Shown here: positions 25,781-34,998 of the stretch, one piece after another | Numbering within the stretch: the first letter of the stretch is position 1 | Layout of the letters: each line of letters begins with the position of its first letter | From: Crocinitomicaceae bacterium | Lineage (GTDB): Bacteria; Bacteroidota; Bacteroidia; Flavobacteriales_D; Parvicellaceae | Assembly: GCA_002716065.1 (NCBI GenBank) | Contig: PAZE01000009.1 | Location: forward strand, 6,473 to 56,484 | Reading direction: 5' to 3' | Length of the DNA stretch: 50,012 bases | Notes under the pieces: model-generated | Seen by the model: only the letters and a program-made list of their open reading frames with translations | What the model was told of the DNA's origin: nothing | Database searches by the model: none | Made by a program: the position numbers and the translations under genes

Positions 25781-26833
25781 TTATCCTATTGAAAAAAATT
25801 TTTCAAGCTTTTCTTGAACAATTCCTTCCGATAAATTCACATCAATTTTCCCTTTTCCAATTCGCTCTAGGAGGGTAAAGTTGATTTCTTTGAAAGAATT
25901 TTTTTTGTCTTTTTTCATGAATTCTAAAAGAAAAGGTATATCGCTTTTATCAATAGAAATGGGCTGGTAAATTTTATAAATTGACGATTTAATAATTTTA
26001 AAACAAGCTCTACTTAATAGCTTAATTTCTGAGGCAATAAAACTTTCCATTACTATCCCATTGGCAACAGCGAAACCATGTAGCGTAGGTGTTTTTTTCT
26101 CTAATAGAAGAGACTCTAAAGAATGCCCAATGGTATGCCCAAGGTTTAGTAATTTCCTTTCTTTTTTTTCATATGGATCTATTGATACAATATGGCTTTT
26201 AATTTTAATAGAATCTGTGATTATTTCCGAAATAGGGAGCTGGTTAATAGGTTTAGAAGTACACAATTGCCAATATTTTGCATTAAAAACAAGTCCGTGT
26301 TTCAACGCTTCAGCAAAACCACTTAAAAGCTCTTTTTTTGGCAATGAATTTAATAAATGTGGATCACAAATAGCAAGCTTAGGGTCACTAAAGGTGCCGA
26401 TTTGGTTCTTATAATGATGGTAGTTTATTCCGGTTTTACCTCCTATAGATGCATCAATCATTCCTAGTAATGAAGTGGGAATATTCAAATAAGAGATTCC
26501 TCTTTTGTAAACTGATGCAACAAAACCACCTAGATCAGTAATCATTCCACCACCAACATTTACAATTAGATCAGATCTTGTTGCATTGTTTTGAAGAAGG
26601 AAGTCCCAAATTTTTTGAGATACAATTAGCGTCTTGTTTTCTTCTCCTAAACCTACTTTAAAAATAGGTGCTTCAGAAAGTTCGTTTATGTTGGATTGTA
26701 AATACTTAACACATTGAAGTGAGTTTTGATCACATATAATGAAGATTTTTTTGTTTTTTGCTAAGGCAGAAATTTTTGAAGAATACTCCGCTATACCTTC
26801 AACCCTTATGTAAGGTAAAATTTGGTTGGCCAT
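25781..26833 (-). CDS. aroB: 3-dehydroquinate synthase
   Basis: Shikimate pathway enzyme that cyclises DAHP to 3-dehydroquinate using NAD and a divalent metal. The 350-residue protein has the nucleotide-binding GGGMITDLGGFVASVYKRG, IPTSLLGMIDASIGGKTGIN, GFAEALKHGLVFN (metal ligand Glu), the LNLGHTIGHSLE metal-binding His block, and a second His in TLHGFAVANG. Length is normal for AroB. Its ATG overlaps the stop of the upstream enoyl-CoA hydratase gene (TAATG), so the two are translationally coupled. Confidence 0.95.
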   Translation of the reverse strand: MANQILPYIRVEGIAEYSSKISALAKNKKIFIICDQNSLQCVKYLQSNINELSEAPIFKVGLGEENKTLIVSQKIWDFLLQNNATRSDLIVNVGGGMITDLGGFVASVYKRGISYLNIPTSLLGMIDASIGGKTGINYHHYKNQIGTFSDPKLAICDPHLLNSLPKKELLSGFAEALKHGLVFNAKYWQLCTSKPINQLPISEIITDSIKIKSHIVSIDPYEKKERKLLNLGHTIGHSLESLLLEKKTPTLHGFAVANGIVMESFIASEIKLLSRACFKIIKSSIYKIYQPISIDKSDIPFLLEFMKKDKKNSFKEINFTLLERIGKGKIDVNLSEGIVQEKLEKFFSIG

Positions 26834-27603
26834 TAGTTGTTTTTAATTGCATTAATGGCATTTTTACTAAAATCTGAGAGTATAAGCTCACCACTTATTT
26901 TCGCTCTTTTGTCTAATAGATAGTCCCAATCTTCAGTTCCTTCCCATAAAACCTTTTTTAAATTGGTCATTGCTTCAACACTAGATTGAGCCAGCTTAAG
27001 TGCTAAAGTATTGATGTGTTCATCCATTTGTTGAGTAGATTCAAATACCTCTGCATATAACCCTTTTTCTTTTGCCCACTCAGGTGAAAACCATTTTGTA
27101 GCATTAATTGCCATTGTTGACATTGCGGAAAGTCCTGTTTTTCTTTGTACGGCTGGTCCTACTACAAATGGGCCAATTCCTAGAGCCAGTTCACTTAGCT
27201 TTACTGAAGCATATTTGGTAGCAAAACAATAATCTACAGCGCTTGCCATTCCGACTCCTCCTCCAACTGCTTTGCCTTGAACTCTTCCAATAATTAGTTT
27301 AGGGCATTTTCTTGCAGCATTAATAACATTGGCAAAACCTGAAAAGAATGTTTTTCCAGTTGCCATATCAGCTATTGAACTTAATTCCTCAAAGCTAGCT
27401 CCAGCACAAAATGTTCTATCTCCTTTAGATTTCAAAACAATGACTTTAACTGAGTCATTTTCTCCTGCTTCAGTAATAGTTTTGGAAAGTTTAGCCAATA
27501 CTTTTCCAGGTAAGGAATTGCTCATTGGATGGAAAAATTCAATGGTGGCTATACCGCTATTGTCTATGGATAATTCAACATCACCTTGTGTTATTGCGCT
27601 CAT
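26833..27603 (-). CDS. Enoyl-CoA hydratase/isomerase family protein
   Basis: A 256-residue crotonase-fold protein. The oxyanion-hole segments are KSKGDRTFCAGASFEELSS and GRVQGKAVGGGVGMASAVD; the substrate loop LSELALGIGPFVVGP keeps one of the two usual catalytic Glu positions (SELALG) while the second is not obvious. It may hydrate enoyl-CoA, isomerise a double bond or handle a branched substrate. The genomic tie to aroB by TAATG overlap is probably coincidental to function. The paaJ/paaI genes at 35-37 kb are a possible but unproven partner set. Confidence 0.85.
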   Translation of the reverse strand: MSAITQGDVELSIDNSGIATIEFFHPMSNSLPGKVLAKLSKTITEAGENDSVKVIVLKSKGDRTFCAGASFEELSSIADMATGKTFFSGFANVINAARKCPKLIIGRVQGKAVGGGVGMASAVDYCFATKYASVKLSELALGIGPFVVGPAVQRKTGLSAMSTMAINATKWFSPEWAKEKGLYAEVFESTQQMDEHINTLALKLAQSSVEAMTNLKKVLWEGTEDWDYLLDKRAKISGELILSDFSKNAINAIKNN

Positions 27604-27805
27604 AAGTATAATATTTCTTCGAAATTAAAAATTAGAGAGTTAATTGTCTAATAAATTTCCATTCAAATTGTTTAATGACTACTAAAGGTTTGTTTGTCAG
27701 GCATCTTTTAGAAGAAAAAAAGAGTCTTTATTAATGAAATACTTTTAAAATTAGGAACTATTTAACGATATTAGCGTAAATGGTTATCCTGTCAATAAAA
27801 AAAAG

Positions 27806-29947
27806 TTGATAAACAAGATATTAATACTGCTGTTAATTCATCTATTTGGAATTACATCCGTATGGTCAATTAACAAAGATTCTTTAGCTAAGGATTTAGA
27901 TCCCGATCCCTTGGAATTTGTTTTTAAGCCACAACTAAGCATTGGAATAGGAATGATGACCTTTTATGGTGATATTGGGTCCAATCATAATGGTTATCAC
28001 CCAACTGTTTCTAAATTGGGTTATGATTTGCGCTTGATTAATCCTCTTACCGATTATTTGGACTTAGGCTTCTATGTTCTTTTTGGTCAAGTGAGCTCAA
28101 ATGAACGTACTGTAAATAGAAATCTTAATTTTAATTCTAATATTACCACTGGTGGATTAACGTTAAATTATAATTTCAAACATCTACTTCGAAAAGATCG
28201 CGTTATTAATCCTTATGTTCATTTAGGAATTGAGTCAATTGAATTTTTATCTAAAACTGATTTAAGAGATGCTGAAGGTAATTATTACAATTACTGGTCT
28301 GATGGTACTATTAGAGATATAGCTGAAGATGATCCAAATGCTGCCTCAGCTGTAGAAATTTACAGAGATTACTCATATGAGTCTGACATTAGAGAACAAA
28401 ATCTTGATGGGTTTGGAAAATATGCTGAAAGAACTTGGGGTGTCCATATTGAAATAGGAGCAAATCTTCATACTGGAAAACGGATTAAGCTACGTGTTGG
28501 AACATCCATGCATTTCACATTTTCCGACTTAATTGATGGAGTAACACATCAAAGTGTGGATAATCGTGCTGGTGATAGCAAAAATGATAGAATTCTATAT
28601 ACACATTTTGCAGCCACCTATGATTTAACACTGCCAAAGAAAAAAGACAAAGCTGAACCTCAAGAATTTGATCCTATTGATATTTATCGTCAAGACACCT
28701 TAGATTCTGATGGTGATTTAGTTGTTGATTTAGCAGATTATTGCGCCAATACTCCATTGGATGCTAGACCAGTAGATGAATTCGGATGTCCAGTAGATGT
28801 AGATAAAGATGGTGTTCCAGATTACAGGGATGAACAACTAGATACTCCCGATACTGCTTTTGCTAAAGAAAATGGGATAGCCTATTCCAACGAAGATTTT
28901 CAATTGATGTACGATAGGTACTATGATTCTACCGGTTTGTTTTCCGATTGGAATGAAGAGCGTAGAGAATGGGGTTCTGATCCAAGAGATTACGAAGCTT
29001 ACAAAAAATCTATTCGTGAAAAAGATACCTCCACGCAACAATTGTTTATTGTTTTAGGCTCTGATAAAATTAGAACATCTGCAAATGATTTGTACAAAGA
29101 ACTTAGCAACAAAAACTTTAAGGTTATTGAAAGAGGAGATTCTGTTTTATATGTAATTGGTGGTTTTGAAACCGTTGATGATATGACCGATGAAATTGCC
29201 AATCTTGAGAACGATAGTATTGAGGTTCAGGGTGTTGTTGAGGTTAATACTGAATCGGATGGTGAATTGTCTGAAGATATAACTCCAGTCGAAAATTACC
29301 AATCAGAAGATGAAGCTGATAACGAAGAATTGGTTAATGAAGCACAACCCACATCAACTATTGTTTACAGAGTACAGGTAGGGGCGTTTTCACGAAGACT
29401 TAGCCTAAATGTGTTTAAAGATCTTCAAGATGTAGTATTTGTTAAAGGTGATGACGATTTATATAAATATTATACTGGAGCATTTAGCGATAAGTCAGCT
29501 GCTGCTATGCACAAAGTTAATACATCTACAAGTGGATATAATGGAGCATTTATTGTTGCATTTAAAGACGGAAAGAGGATTTCTCTTGCAGATGCTGGTT
29601 TTGAAGTTAATCCAGACTTTGATGATAGTATTGAAGAAGATACTGTAGCTACTGTAAATGCTGTAAACAGAGAGTTAATCAACTTTAGAGTTCAGGTAGG
29701 TGCATACATGGAGCAAATTCCTACTGATGTTTTAGATATGTACTTAGAAATTGGTAATGTATACCCTAAAAGAGATCCTTCTTCAGGATTGACTAAATAT
29801 TATATTGGTAAATTTCAAGATTATGATCAGGCAACAAATTATAAATTAGAGCTTATTGAAAAAGGAATTGAAGATTGCTTTGTTGTAGGTGAGTTTAAAG
29901 GAAATATTATAACTGCTGTTGAGGCTATTGGCTTATTAAATAATTAA
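27806..29947 (+). CDS. Outer-membrane protein with thrombospondin-3-like linker and SPOR repeats
   Basis: A 713-residue envelope protein. Residues 1-22 are a signal peptide (MINKILILLLIHLFGITSVW); 30-290 form a beta-barrel-like domain (QLSIGIGMMTFYGDIGSN, GLTLNYNFKHLL). Residues about 298-345 are Asp-rich Ca-binding repeats (DSDGDLVVDLADYC, VDKDGVPDYRDE) as in OmpA-like proteins. Two clear SPOR domains follow: YRVQVGAFSRRLSLNVFKDL (519-592) and FRVQVGAYMEQIPTDVLDMY (627-705), plus a degenerate first copy at 412-480 (IVLGSDKIRTSANDLYKEL). SPOR domains bind denuded peptidoglycan, so this may tether the outer membrane to septal or lateral glycan. Start is TTG at 27806; no ATG is in frame. A lipoprotein gene follows after 1 nt. 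Confidence 0.82.
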   Translation: MINKILILLLIHLFGITSVWSINKDSLAKDLDPDPLEFVFKPQLSIGIGMMTFYGDIGSNHNGYHPTVSKLGYDLRLINPLTDYLDLGFYVLFGQVSSNERTVNRNLNFNSNITTGGLTLNYNFKHLLRKDRVINPYVHLGIESIEFLSKTDLRDAEGNYYNYWSDGTIRDIAEDDPNAASAVEIYRDYSYESDIREQNLDGFGKYAERTWGVHIEIGANLHTGKRIKLRVGTSMHFTFSDLIDGVTHQSVDNRAGDSKNDRILYTHFAATYDLTLPKKKDKAEPQEFDPIDIYRQDTLDSDGDLVVDLADYCANTPLDARPVDEFGCPVDVDKDGVPDYRDEQLDTPDTAFAKENGIAYSNEDFQLMYDRYYDSTGLFSDWNEERREWGSDPRDYEAYKKSIREKDTSTQQLFIVLGSDKIRTSANDLYKELSNKNFKVIERGDSVLYVIGGFETVDDMTDEIANLENDSIEVQGVVEVNTESDGELSEDITPVENYQSEDEADNEELVNEAQPTSTIVYRVQVGAFSRRLSLNVFKDLQDVVFVKGDDDLYKYYTGAFSDKSAAAMHKVNTSTSGYNGAFIVAFKDGKRISLADAGFEVNPDFDDSIEEDTVATVNAVNRELINFRVQVGAYMEQIPTDVLDMYLEIGNVYPKRDPSSGLTKYYIGKFQDYDQATNYKLELIEKGIEDCFVVGEFKGNIITAVEAIGLLNN

Positions 29948-29948
29948 G

Positions 29949-30437
29949 ATGTTAAAAAATTATTTATTTTTTATTTGTTTGATTTTTTTTGGTTGTAGTT
30001 CTAATTCTGAAGATAATACCTCTTCGTTCATTGATGATTTACCTTCTTTTAATGACTCTATTGTTTTAGAGGACTCCATTTCTTTAGTTGATACTACTGC
30101 TGTTCAAACTCAAAGAGATAGCATTCGCAAAGATTACGAAGAAGACTTATCACTTGAAATTAAGGAAATTGAAGAGGAGAAAGAAGATCCTATAACTGAG
30201 GAATGTAAACTTCTTCTTGAAGATTATGCTGCTGCAATATCTTCATATAGTAGTATTTTAGGAAAAATAGAAGCCAATCAAGACAACATCAATCTAATTA
30301 TTGCTCGAAGCGCTCAGGAAGAGGAAATGTATTCTTTTTCTAGTGATCCTTCAATGTTTAGATGTCTTCAAAACCCTGCATTTGAGAAACAAGTAGAGAT
30401 TCTCAATTCTAAAAGAGATAAACTAATATCTCAGTAA
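29949..30437 (+). CDS. Small acidic lipoprotein
   Basis: A 162-residue lipoprotein: MLKNYLFFICLIFFGC (Cys16) then an acidic, Ser-rich linker, a KEIEEEKEDPITEECKLLLEDY helix and a long helix ISSYSSILGKIEANQDNIN near the C-terminus. It has no recognised domain. It lies 1 nt after the SPOR-repeat gene, so the two are surely co-transcribed and may act together at the envelope. Function unknown. Confidence 0.65.
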   Translation: MLKNYLFFICLIFFGCSSNSEDNTSSFIDDLPSFNDSIVLEDSISLVDTTAVQTQRDSIRKDYEEDLSLEIKEIEEEKEDPITEECKLLLEDYAAAISSYSSILGKIEANQDNINLIIARSAQEEEMYSFSSDPSMFRCLQNPAFEKQVEILNSKRDKLISQ

Positions 30438-30479
30438 CTATTATTTTTATTCATTACCAGCTAGTGCTAAAGTATTTTC

Positions 30480-30487
30480 TACATTTG
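30480..30487 (+). promoter_or_regulatory. -7 box of the cystathionine beta-synthase gene
   Basis: TACATTTG matches TAnnTTTG and ends 16 nt before the ATG at 30504. No standard -33 TTG is found in the 66-nt gap. Confidence 0.4.
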
Positions 30488-30503
30488 CAGGAAAATTACT
30501 CAA

Positions 30504-31865
30504 ATGAAAATCTCTAATAATATTTTAGAAACTATTGGTAACACTCCACTTGTTAGATTAAATAGAATTGCCAAAGACGTAGAGGCAACAGTTCTAGCTA
30601 AGGTAGAGTATTTTAACCCTGGAAGTTCTGTTAAAGATCGTATGGCGGTTAAGATGGTAGAGGATGCTGAAGCTGATGGTCGTTTAAAACCAGGTGGTAC
30701 AATTGTTGAGGGAACATCTGGTAACACAGGGATGGGTCTTGCCTTGGCAGCAATTGTAAAAGGGTATAAATTAATTTGTGTTTCTACAGATAAGCAATCT
30801 AAAGAAAAGTTTGATATTCTTCGTGCTGTTGGAGCTGAGGTTATTGTTTGTCCAACAGATGTTGCTCCTGAAGATCCAAGATCATATTATTCAACTTCTA
30901 AAAGAATAGCAGAAGAAACTCCTAATTCCTGGTATGTGAATCAATACGATAATCCTTCTAATTCACTTGCGCATTATGAGCAGACTGGTCCTGAAATATG
31001 GGAGCAAACTAATGGTAAGATTACACATTTTGTAGTTGGAGTAGGAACAGGAGGTACCATTTCGGGTGTTGGAAAATATTTAAAAGAAAAAAATCCATCT
31101 ATTAAAATATGGGGTATTGATACATATGGTTCTGTTTTTAAAAAATATCATGAAACAGGGATTTTTGATGAAAACGAGATCTACTCATACATTACTGAAG
31201 GTATTGGAGAGGATATTCTCCCAGAAAATGTAGATTTTGACATTATTGATGGTTTTGAAAAAGTTACCGATAAAGACGCTGCTGTATATACAAGAAAAAT
31301 GGCGCGTGAAGAGGGTATTTTCGCTGGTAATTCATGTGGCGCTGCAATTAAGGGTTTAATTCAGTTGAAAAAGCACTTTAAAAAAGATGATGTTGTAGTG
31401 GTGTTACTTCATGATTCAGGCAGTAGGTATGTAGGAAAAATGTATAACGATGAATGGATGAGAGAAAGAGGGTTCTTAAATGAGGATGTTAAATTGGCTA
31501 AAGATTTAATTCGTTCTCATATGGATAAAAAATTGGTATTTGTATCATCCTCTGATTCGCTTTCTCACGCTGTTAATTTAATGAAGCAATACGACATATC
31601 TCAGATCCCTGTAAAAGAAAACGGATCTTTTGTTGGTTCACTATCCGATCACCAGATTTATAAGAGAATTTTAGAAAATCCTGCGATAAAAGAACAATCT
31701 GTAGATTCGATAATGGAAGATCCTTTTCCAGAAGTTAATGGCGATGTTTCCATTACTAAGGTGTCTAAATTATTCAATAAAAATATAAGGGCAGTTATTG
31801 TAAATTATGATAATGAAAATAGTCATATTATAACTCTTCAAGATGTTATAGATACGATAAAGTAA
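30504..31865 (+). CDS. Cystathionine beta-synthase with C-terminal CBS pair
   Basis: PLP enzyme that condenses serine (or O-acetylserine) with homocysteine, feeding transsulfuration. The 453-residue protein has the Schiff-base Lys44 in PGSSVKDRMAVKM, the substrate loop EGTSGNTGMGLAL, the PLP-phosphate loop VGTGGTISGVGKYL, and the CBS-typical tail after residue 330 (KKLVFVSSSDSLSHAV, QYDISQIPVKENGSFVGSLSD, NGDVSITKVSKLFN), two CBS motifs that form a Bateman module which may sense adenosyl compounds. Without the Bateman module it would be a cysteine synthase; its presence favours the CBS call. A strong terminator follows. Confidence 0.9.
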   Translation: MKISNNILETIGNTPLVRLNRIAKDVEATVLAKVEYFNPGSSVKDRMAVKMVEDAEADGRLKPGGTIVEGTSGNTGMGLALAAIVKGYKLICVSTDKQSKEKFDILRAVGAEVIVCPTDVAPEDPRSYYSTSKRIAEETPNSWYVNQYDNPSNSLAHYEQTGPEIWEQTNGKITHFVVGVGTGGTISGVGKYLKEKNPSIKIWGIDTYGSVFKKYHETGIFDENEIYSYITEGIGEDILPENVDFDIIDGFEKVTDKDAAVYTRKMAREEGIFAGNSCGAAIKGLIQLKKHFKKDDVVVVLLHDSGSRYVGKMYNDEWMRERGFLNEDVKLAKDLIRSHMDKKLVFVSSSDSLSHAVNLMKQYDISQIPVKENGSFVGSLSDHQIYKRILENPAIKEQSVDSIMEDPFPEVNGDVSITKVSKLFNKNIRAVIVNYDNENSHIITLQDVIDTIK

Positions 31866-31878
31866 TTTTATTGCTCAT

Positions 31879-31908
31879 AAAAAAAGGGCTCATTGAGCCC
31901 TTTTTTTT
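31879..31908. terminator. Bidirectional intrinsic terminator CBS/Omp28-like
   Basis: A-run (31879-31885), GGGCTC, loop ATT, GAGCCC (31895-31900), then eight T. It is symmetrical with A- and T-tracts and serves both the plus CBS gene and the convergent minus gene ending at 31954. Confidence 0.9.
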
Positions 31909-31953
31909 GTGCAATACATTACAATTTTTTTTAGTTGAGATTAGGGAATATAG

Positions 31954-33990
31954 TTAATGAGAAACTATAAATTGTAAAACTTTACATTCATCATTTATTT
32001 GACATTTAATAAAGTATGTTCCGTTTTCTAAGAATTGAGTATTGATATCTATTAGATGATTTCCTGGATTTAGGTTTATTTTTTCTTGTCCTTTTACTTT
32101 TTGTCCGAGAATATCATAAATTTCATAAGAAATATTGGCAGATCTTTCAATGATAAATTCTAAAGTTCCTAAATTGTTAATTGGATTAGGAAATATTTTT
32201 AAATTGTTGTTAAAGATAGATTCGTTTATAGATGAAAGGTTCTCACCTACTGAAATATCATCTATATATAAGTTGTTGCCATCATCTGAAGTTGCTTTAA
32301 ATTTAAGCATTACACTTGATTGACCATCAAAAGCACTCAGGTCTAAGTATGTAGTATTCCATTGGTCAACTTGAGGATAATAGTAACCACCACTGTAAGG
32401 ACTTGTGGTAGAAAGAGTAGATCCAGATTGATTAAATAATGATGTCCAAGATGAACCGCAATCTGTAGAAACTAAAATTTCAAGTTTATCATTAGTTCCA
32501 GAATTTAATTGTGCGTATGCATGTGAAAATGTTACTTCACTATTGGTGCTGTTACTAAGATCTAGGTTTTCAAAAACTATAGATGCTTCATCTCCTACGT
32601 CCCATCCATTGTAGAATCTAAATCTATATGATTTAGCGCTATTTCCATAAGCACCGAGATTCCAATTAACAGAACTACTAACAGTTTGGTCAACAACATA
32701 AGTATTTACGCCTAAAGGGTTTTCAACTATTGCATTACTTAAATTTGTTGATCCTGTTGAGTAGGTTTCAAACCCTTCAGAGTGAGTAGAGGCAAAAGCA
32801 GTAGATGACATAGTGTTGAATTCACCTGAGCTTGCAAAATTATTTCCAAAAATACTGTCTACAAAAGATGAAGAGTTATTTAGATTAACATCGTATATGA
32901 TATTATTTGCTCCGTAAGGAAGTGCTGTTGTGGGAAAAGAATATGTAACACTTGCCGAAGGTGCTAGAGCAGAGTAGATAGTTTGAGATACTGGAGCATT
33001 CGAATTCAATGTATAACTCACGTCAAATGTATCAACAGCAATATTGCTGTTGTTTGTTACTGTAATTTCAGGTGTAATGCTATCTGTACAATAATTTGAA
33101 GGTAGCGTCATATTTGTATTAGCCTCAAGGTCAGTTAAACTAACACCTGGAGGTAAAATAAATGACATGCTTGATTTATTTCCTGAAATTATTTCTTGTT
33201 GATCGTCAGCGACAAATACAACTACTTCCATATTGAATAAATCATATGCTACTCCATTTAAGTCACTTGGAATACTATAGGTATAAGTGTTTGAGTATAG
33301 TGATCCTTGTGAGGTGTTTGTGATGTCATCTCCCCATTGACCAGTAAGAGAATGTCTTAGCATATGCTGATGATTATAGTTTCCATTAGGAAGAATTGCA
33401 GAAGGGTTGAAAACTACTCCATTAGATTGAGGCCCTTCTACATTATTTTGTAGCAGAAAAACATTTATTTTATCTGTTCTATTTCCGTTTCCAGTAAAGT
33501 AGGCCTCTACATTTACGGTAAGTAATCTTGAAGAAACGTCTATGGAGGATTGAGCAGCCACATTTACATATGAACTATTAGATAATATATCATTACTTGC
33601 ATTATTCCAGTTTCCTCTACTCATTGCAGTTCCTCCATTTTGATCCCATCCTTGAGAAGAGTAATCGTGTCGATTTACTGTACCAGCAGGATAGCCAGCT
33701 AGCCCTGTTTGATTTTTAATTGCCTCTCCCCACTGCGTTCTAAAGTCTGGGTCTCCTCCGCTTGGATTAGCATAAGTTCCAACATGTATGTTTATTAGTA
33801 CAACATCACCTGGATTGTTATCTGCAATTCCTTGAGCTATAACATGTCCATCAGGACAGTATCCACAATAAATACCTGTGAATTCCTCTAAAACAACATT
33901 TTTGTTTTCTGGAGATGTGCTTACAAAAGATTGGGCAATTGAACTTGAACTTAAGATTATAGATAATATTATTGTAAATATTTTTTGCAT
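31954..33990 (-). CDS. T9SS-exported Omp28-like protein with thioredoxin-type CxxC
   Basis: A 678-residue exported protein. Signal peptide MQKIFTIILSIILSSSSIA; then a thioredoxin-like Omp28-related domain with EEFTGIYCGYCPDGH (Cys42-Gly-Tyr-Cys45), an early strand VVLINIHVGTYANPSGG and the cis-Pro region LAGYPAGTVNRHDYS. Long beta-rich domains follow, one with a MAM/CUB-like pattern near residues 440-590 (SEVTFSHAYAQLNSG, DKLEILVSTDCGSSW). A T9SS sorting domain (LKIFPNPINNLGTLEF ... GTYFIKCQIND) ends it. It could be an extracellular disulfide-handling or metal-binding protein; such CxxC Omp28 proteins are common in Flavobacteriia, with function unproven. Confidence 0.85.
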   Translation of the reverse strand: MQKIFTIILSIILSSSSIAQSFVSTSPENKNVVLEEFTGIYCGYCPDGHVIAQGIADNNPGDVVLINIHVGTYANPSGGDPDFRTQWGEAIKNQTGLAGYPAGTVNRHDYSSQGWDQNGGTAMSRGNWNNASNDILSNSSYVNVAAQSSIDVSSRLLTVNVEAYFTGNGNRTDKINVFLLQNNVEGPQSNGVVFNPSAILPNGNYNHQHMLRHSLTGQWGDDITNTSQGSLYSNTYTYSIPSDLNGVAYDLFNMEVVVFVADDQQEIISGNKSSMSFILPPGVSLTDLEANTNMTLPSNYCTDSITPEITVTNNSNIAVDTFDVSYTLNSNAPVSQTIYSALAPSASVTYSFPTTALPYGANNIIYDVNLNNSSSFVDSIFGNNFASSGEFNTMSSTAFASTHSEGFETYSTGSTNLSNAIVENPLGVNTYVVDQTVSSSVNWNLGAYGNSAKSYRFRFYNGWDVGDEASIVFENLDLSNSTNSEVTFSHAYAQLNSGTNDKLEILVSTDCGSSWTSLFNQSGSTLSTTSPYSGGYYYPQVDQWNTTYLDLSAFDGQSSVMLKFKATSDDGNNLYIDDISVGENLSSINESIFNNNLKIFPNPINNLGTLEFIIERSANISYEIYDILGQKVKGQEKINLNPGNHLIDINTQFLENGTYFIKCQINDECKVLQFIVSH

Positions 33991-34164
33991 AAAAATTTTT
34001 TTTGGTTAAAAATTGACTATTGCTAAAATACAAGTTTTACAATTTAATTAAAAACAATTAACCAGAATAAACTTGGATTCCTATTAAATGTTTTTAGTAC
34101 AAATTGTATTTATGGTCAATGGTATTATTATTTTAATCTGCTTTAAATGTGTATCTTGTCAGGT

Positions 34165-34407
34165 ATGAAATTAATCATAGATATAGATGTTTTAAATCCT
34201 GAAGAAGTGATGAGGTCACACAGAGGGGAAATAGTTGGTCTAATGGCAGGAATAGTTATGTCACACGAAAAAAAGAAATACAAAGTAGAAAAAGCCATTT
34301 GTGAAGAAATGATAAATATTTTAAAAGTAGAGCTTCCTAAGGCTTTAAAAGAAGAGCTTATAGATGCAAATGCTAGCTTTTCTATTGAAGATAATCAGGT
34401 TGATTAA
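34165..34407 (+). CDS. Small conserved-looking protein, unknown
   Basis: An 80-residue helical protein, MKLIIDIDVLNPEEVMRSHRG..., which I do not recognise. I chose the ATG at 34165, which has AGG just before it, over the ATG at 34147 that adds MCILSG. It starts with a beta strand, then amphipathic helices, is Lys/Glu-balanced, has no signal peptide and no metal or nucleotide motif. It sits alone, divergent from the Omp28-like gene and convergent with paaY (3-nt gap), so context gives no clue. Confidence 0.55.
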   Translation: MKLIIDIDVLNPEEVMRSHRGEIVGLMAGIVMSHEKKKYKVEKAICEEMINILKVELPKALKEELIDANASFSIEDNQVD

Positions 34408-34430
34408 GCCTTACTTTTCCCAAGGCTTAA
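34404..34430. repeat. 9-bp hairpin across convergent stops small protein/paaY
   Basis: TTAAGCCTT (34404-34412), loop of 9 nt, AAGGCTTAA (34422-34430): a perfect 9-bp inverted repeat that contains the plus TAA and the minus stop and encodes the C-terminus of PaaY. No long T-run follows either way. Confidence 0.6.
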
Positions 34431-34995
34431 AATTTATCTTCTGATTAGGTCTGTTTTTCTCAATTTTTCTAAGGGGTTTGCATTCTATTAAGGAAGCTTT
34501 ACATTGTTTGGGTAGTTGTTGATACAGTTTAGTTCCTTCAGTTTTCCAATGAATCATTTTGTCTGTAACATCTTTAATCTCTTTTGCAGGGTTTCCAGCA
34601 ATTACTTTTCTGTTAGATGTAATGGTTTTTGAGCGCACAAAAGAAAGAGCTCCAACAATACATTCTTTTCCAATTTGAGCATTGTCCATTACAACTGCAT
34701 TCATTCCGATAAGTGAATTTTCACCAATAATGGCACCATGTACAATAGAACCATGACCTAGGTGAGCTCCTTTTTTAAGTATTGTAGTGGTCCCTGGAAA
34801 CATGTGAACAACACAGTTTTCTTGAACATTACAGCCGTCTTCTATAATTACTTTACCCCAATCTCCCCTTATTACTGCACCAGGGCCAACATAAACATTT
34901 TTCCCAATAATTACATTTCCGGTGACATTTGCTTGAGGATGAATAAATGAAGATTCATCAATTACAGGCTTAAATCCATCAAATTCATAAATCAT
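34411..34995 (-). CDS. paaY: Gamma-carbonic-anhydrase-like hexapeptide protein (PaaY type)
   Basis: A 194-residue left-handed beta-helix protein. Hexapeptide repeats run through HPQANVTGNVIIGKNVYVGP, GHGSIVHGAIIGENSLIGMN and AQIGKECIVGALSFV. Potential metal His residues are in VVHMFPGTT, HLGHGSIVHGA. In phenylacetate catabolism PaaY is a thioesterase of this fold that removes dead-end products. The neighbour order paaI-paaJ-paaY supports that name over a generic carbonic anhydrase. It follows paaJ after 3 nt. Confidence 0.82.
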   Translation of the reverse strand: MIYEFDGFKPVIDESSFIHPQANVTGNVIIGKNVYVGPGAVIRGDWGKVIIEDGCNVQENCVVHMFPGTTTILKKGAHLGHGSIVHGAIIGENSLIGMNAVVMDNAQIGKECIVGALSFVRSKTITSNRKVIAGNPAKEIKDVTDKMIHWKTEGTKLYQQLPKQCKASLIECKPLRKIEKNRPNQKINFKPWEK

Positions 34996-34998
34996 AAG

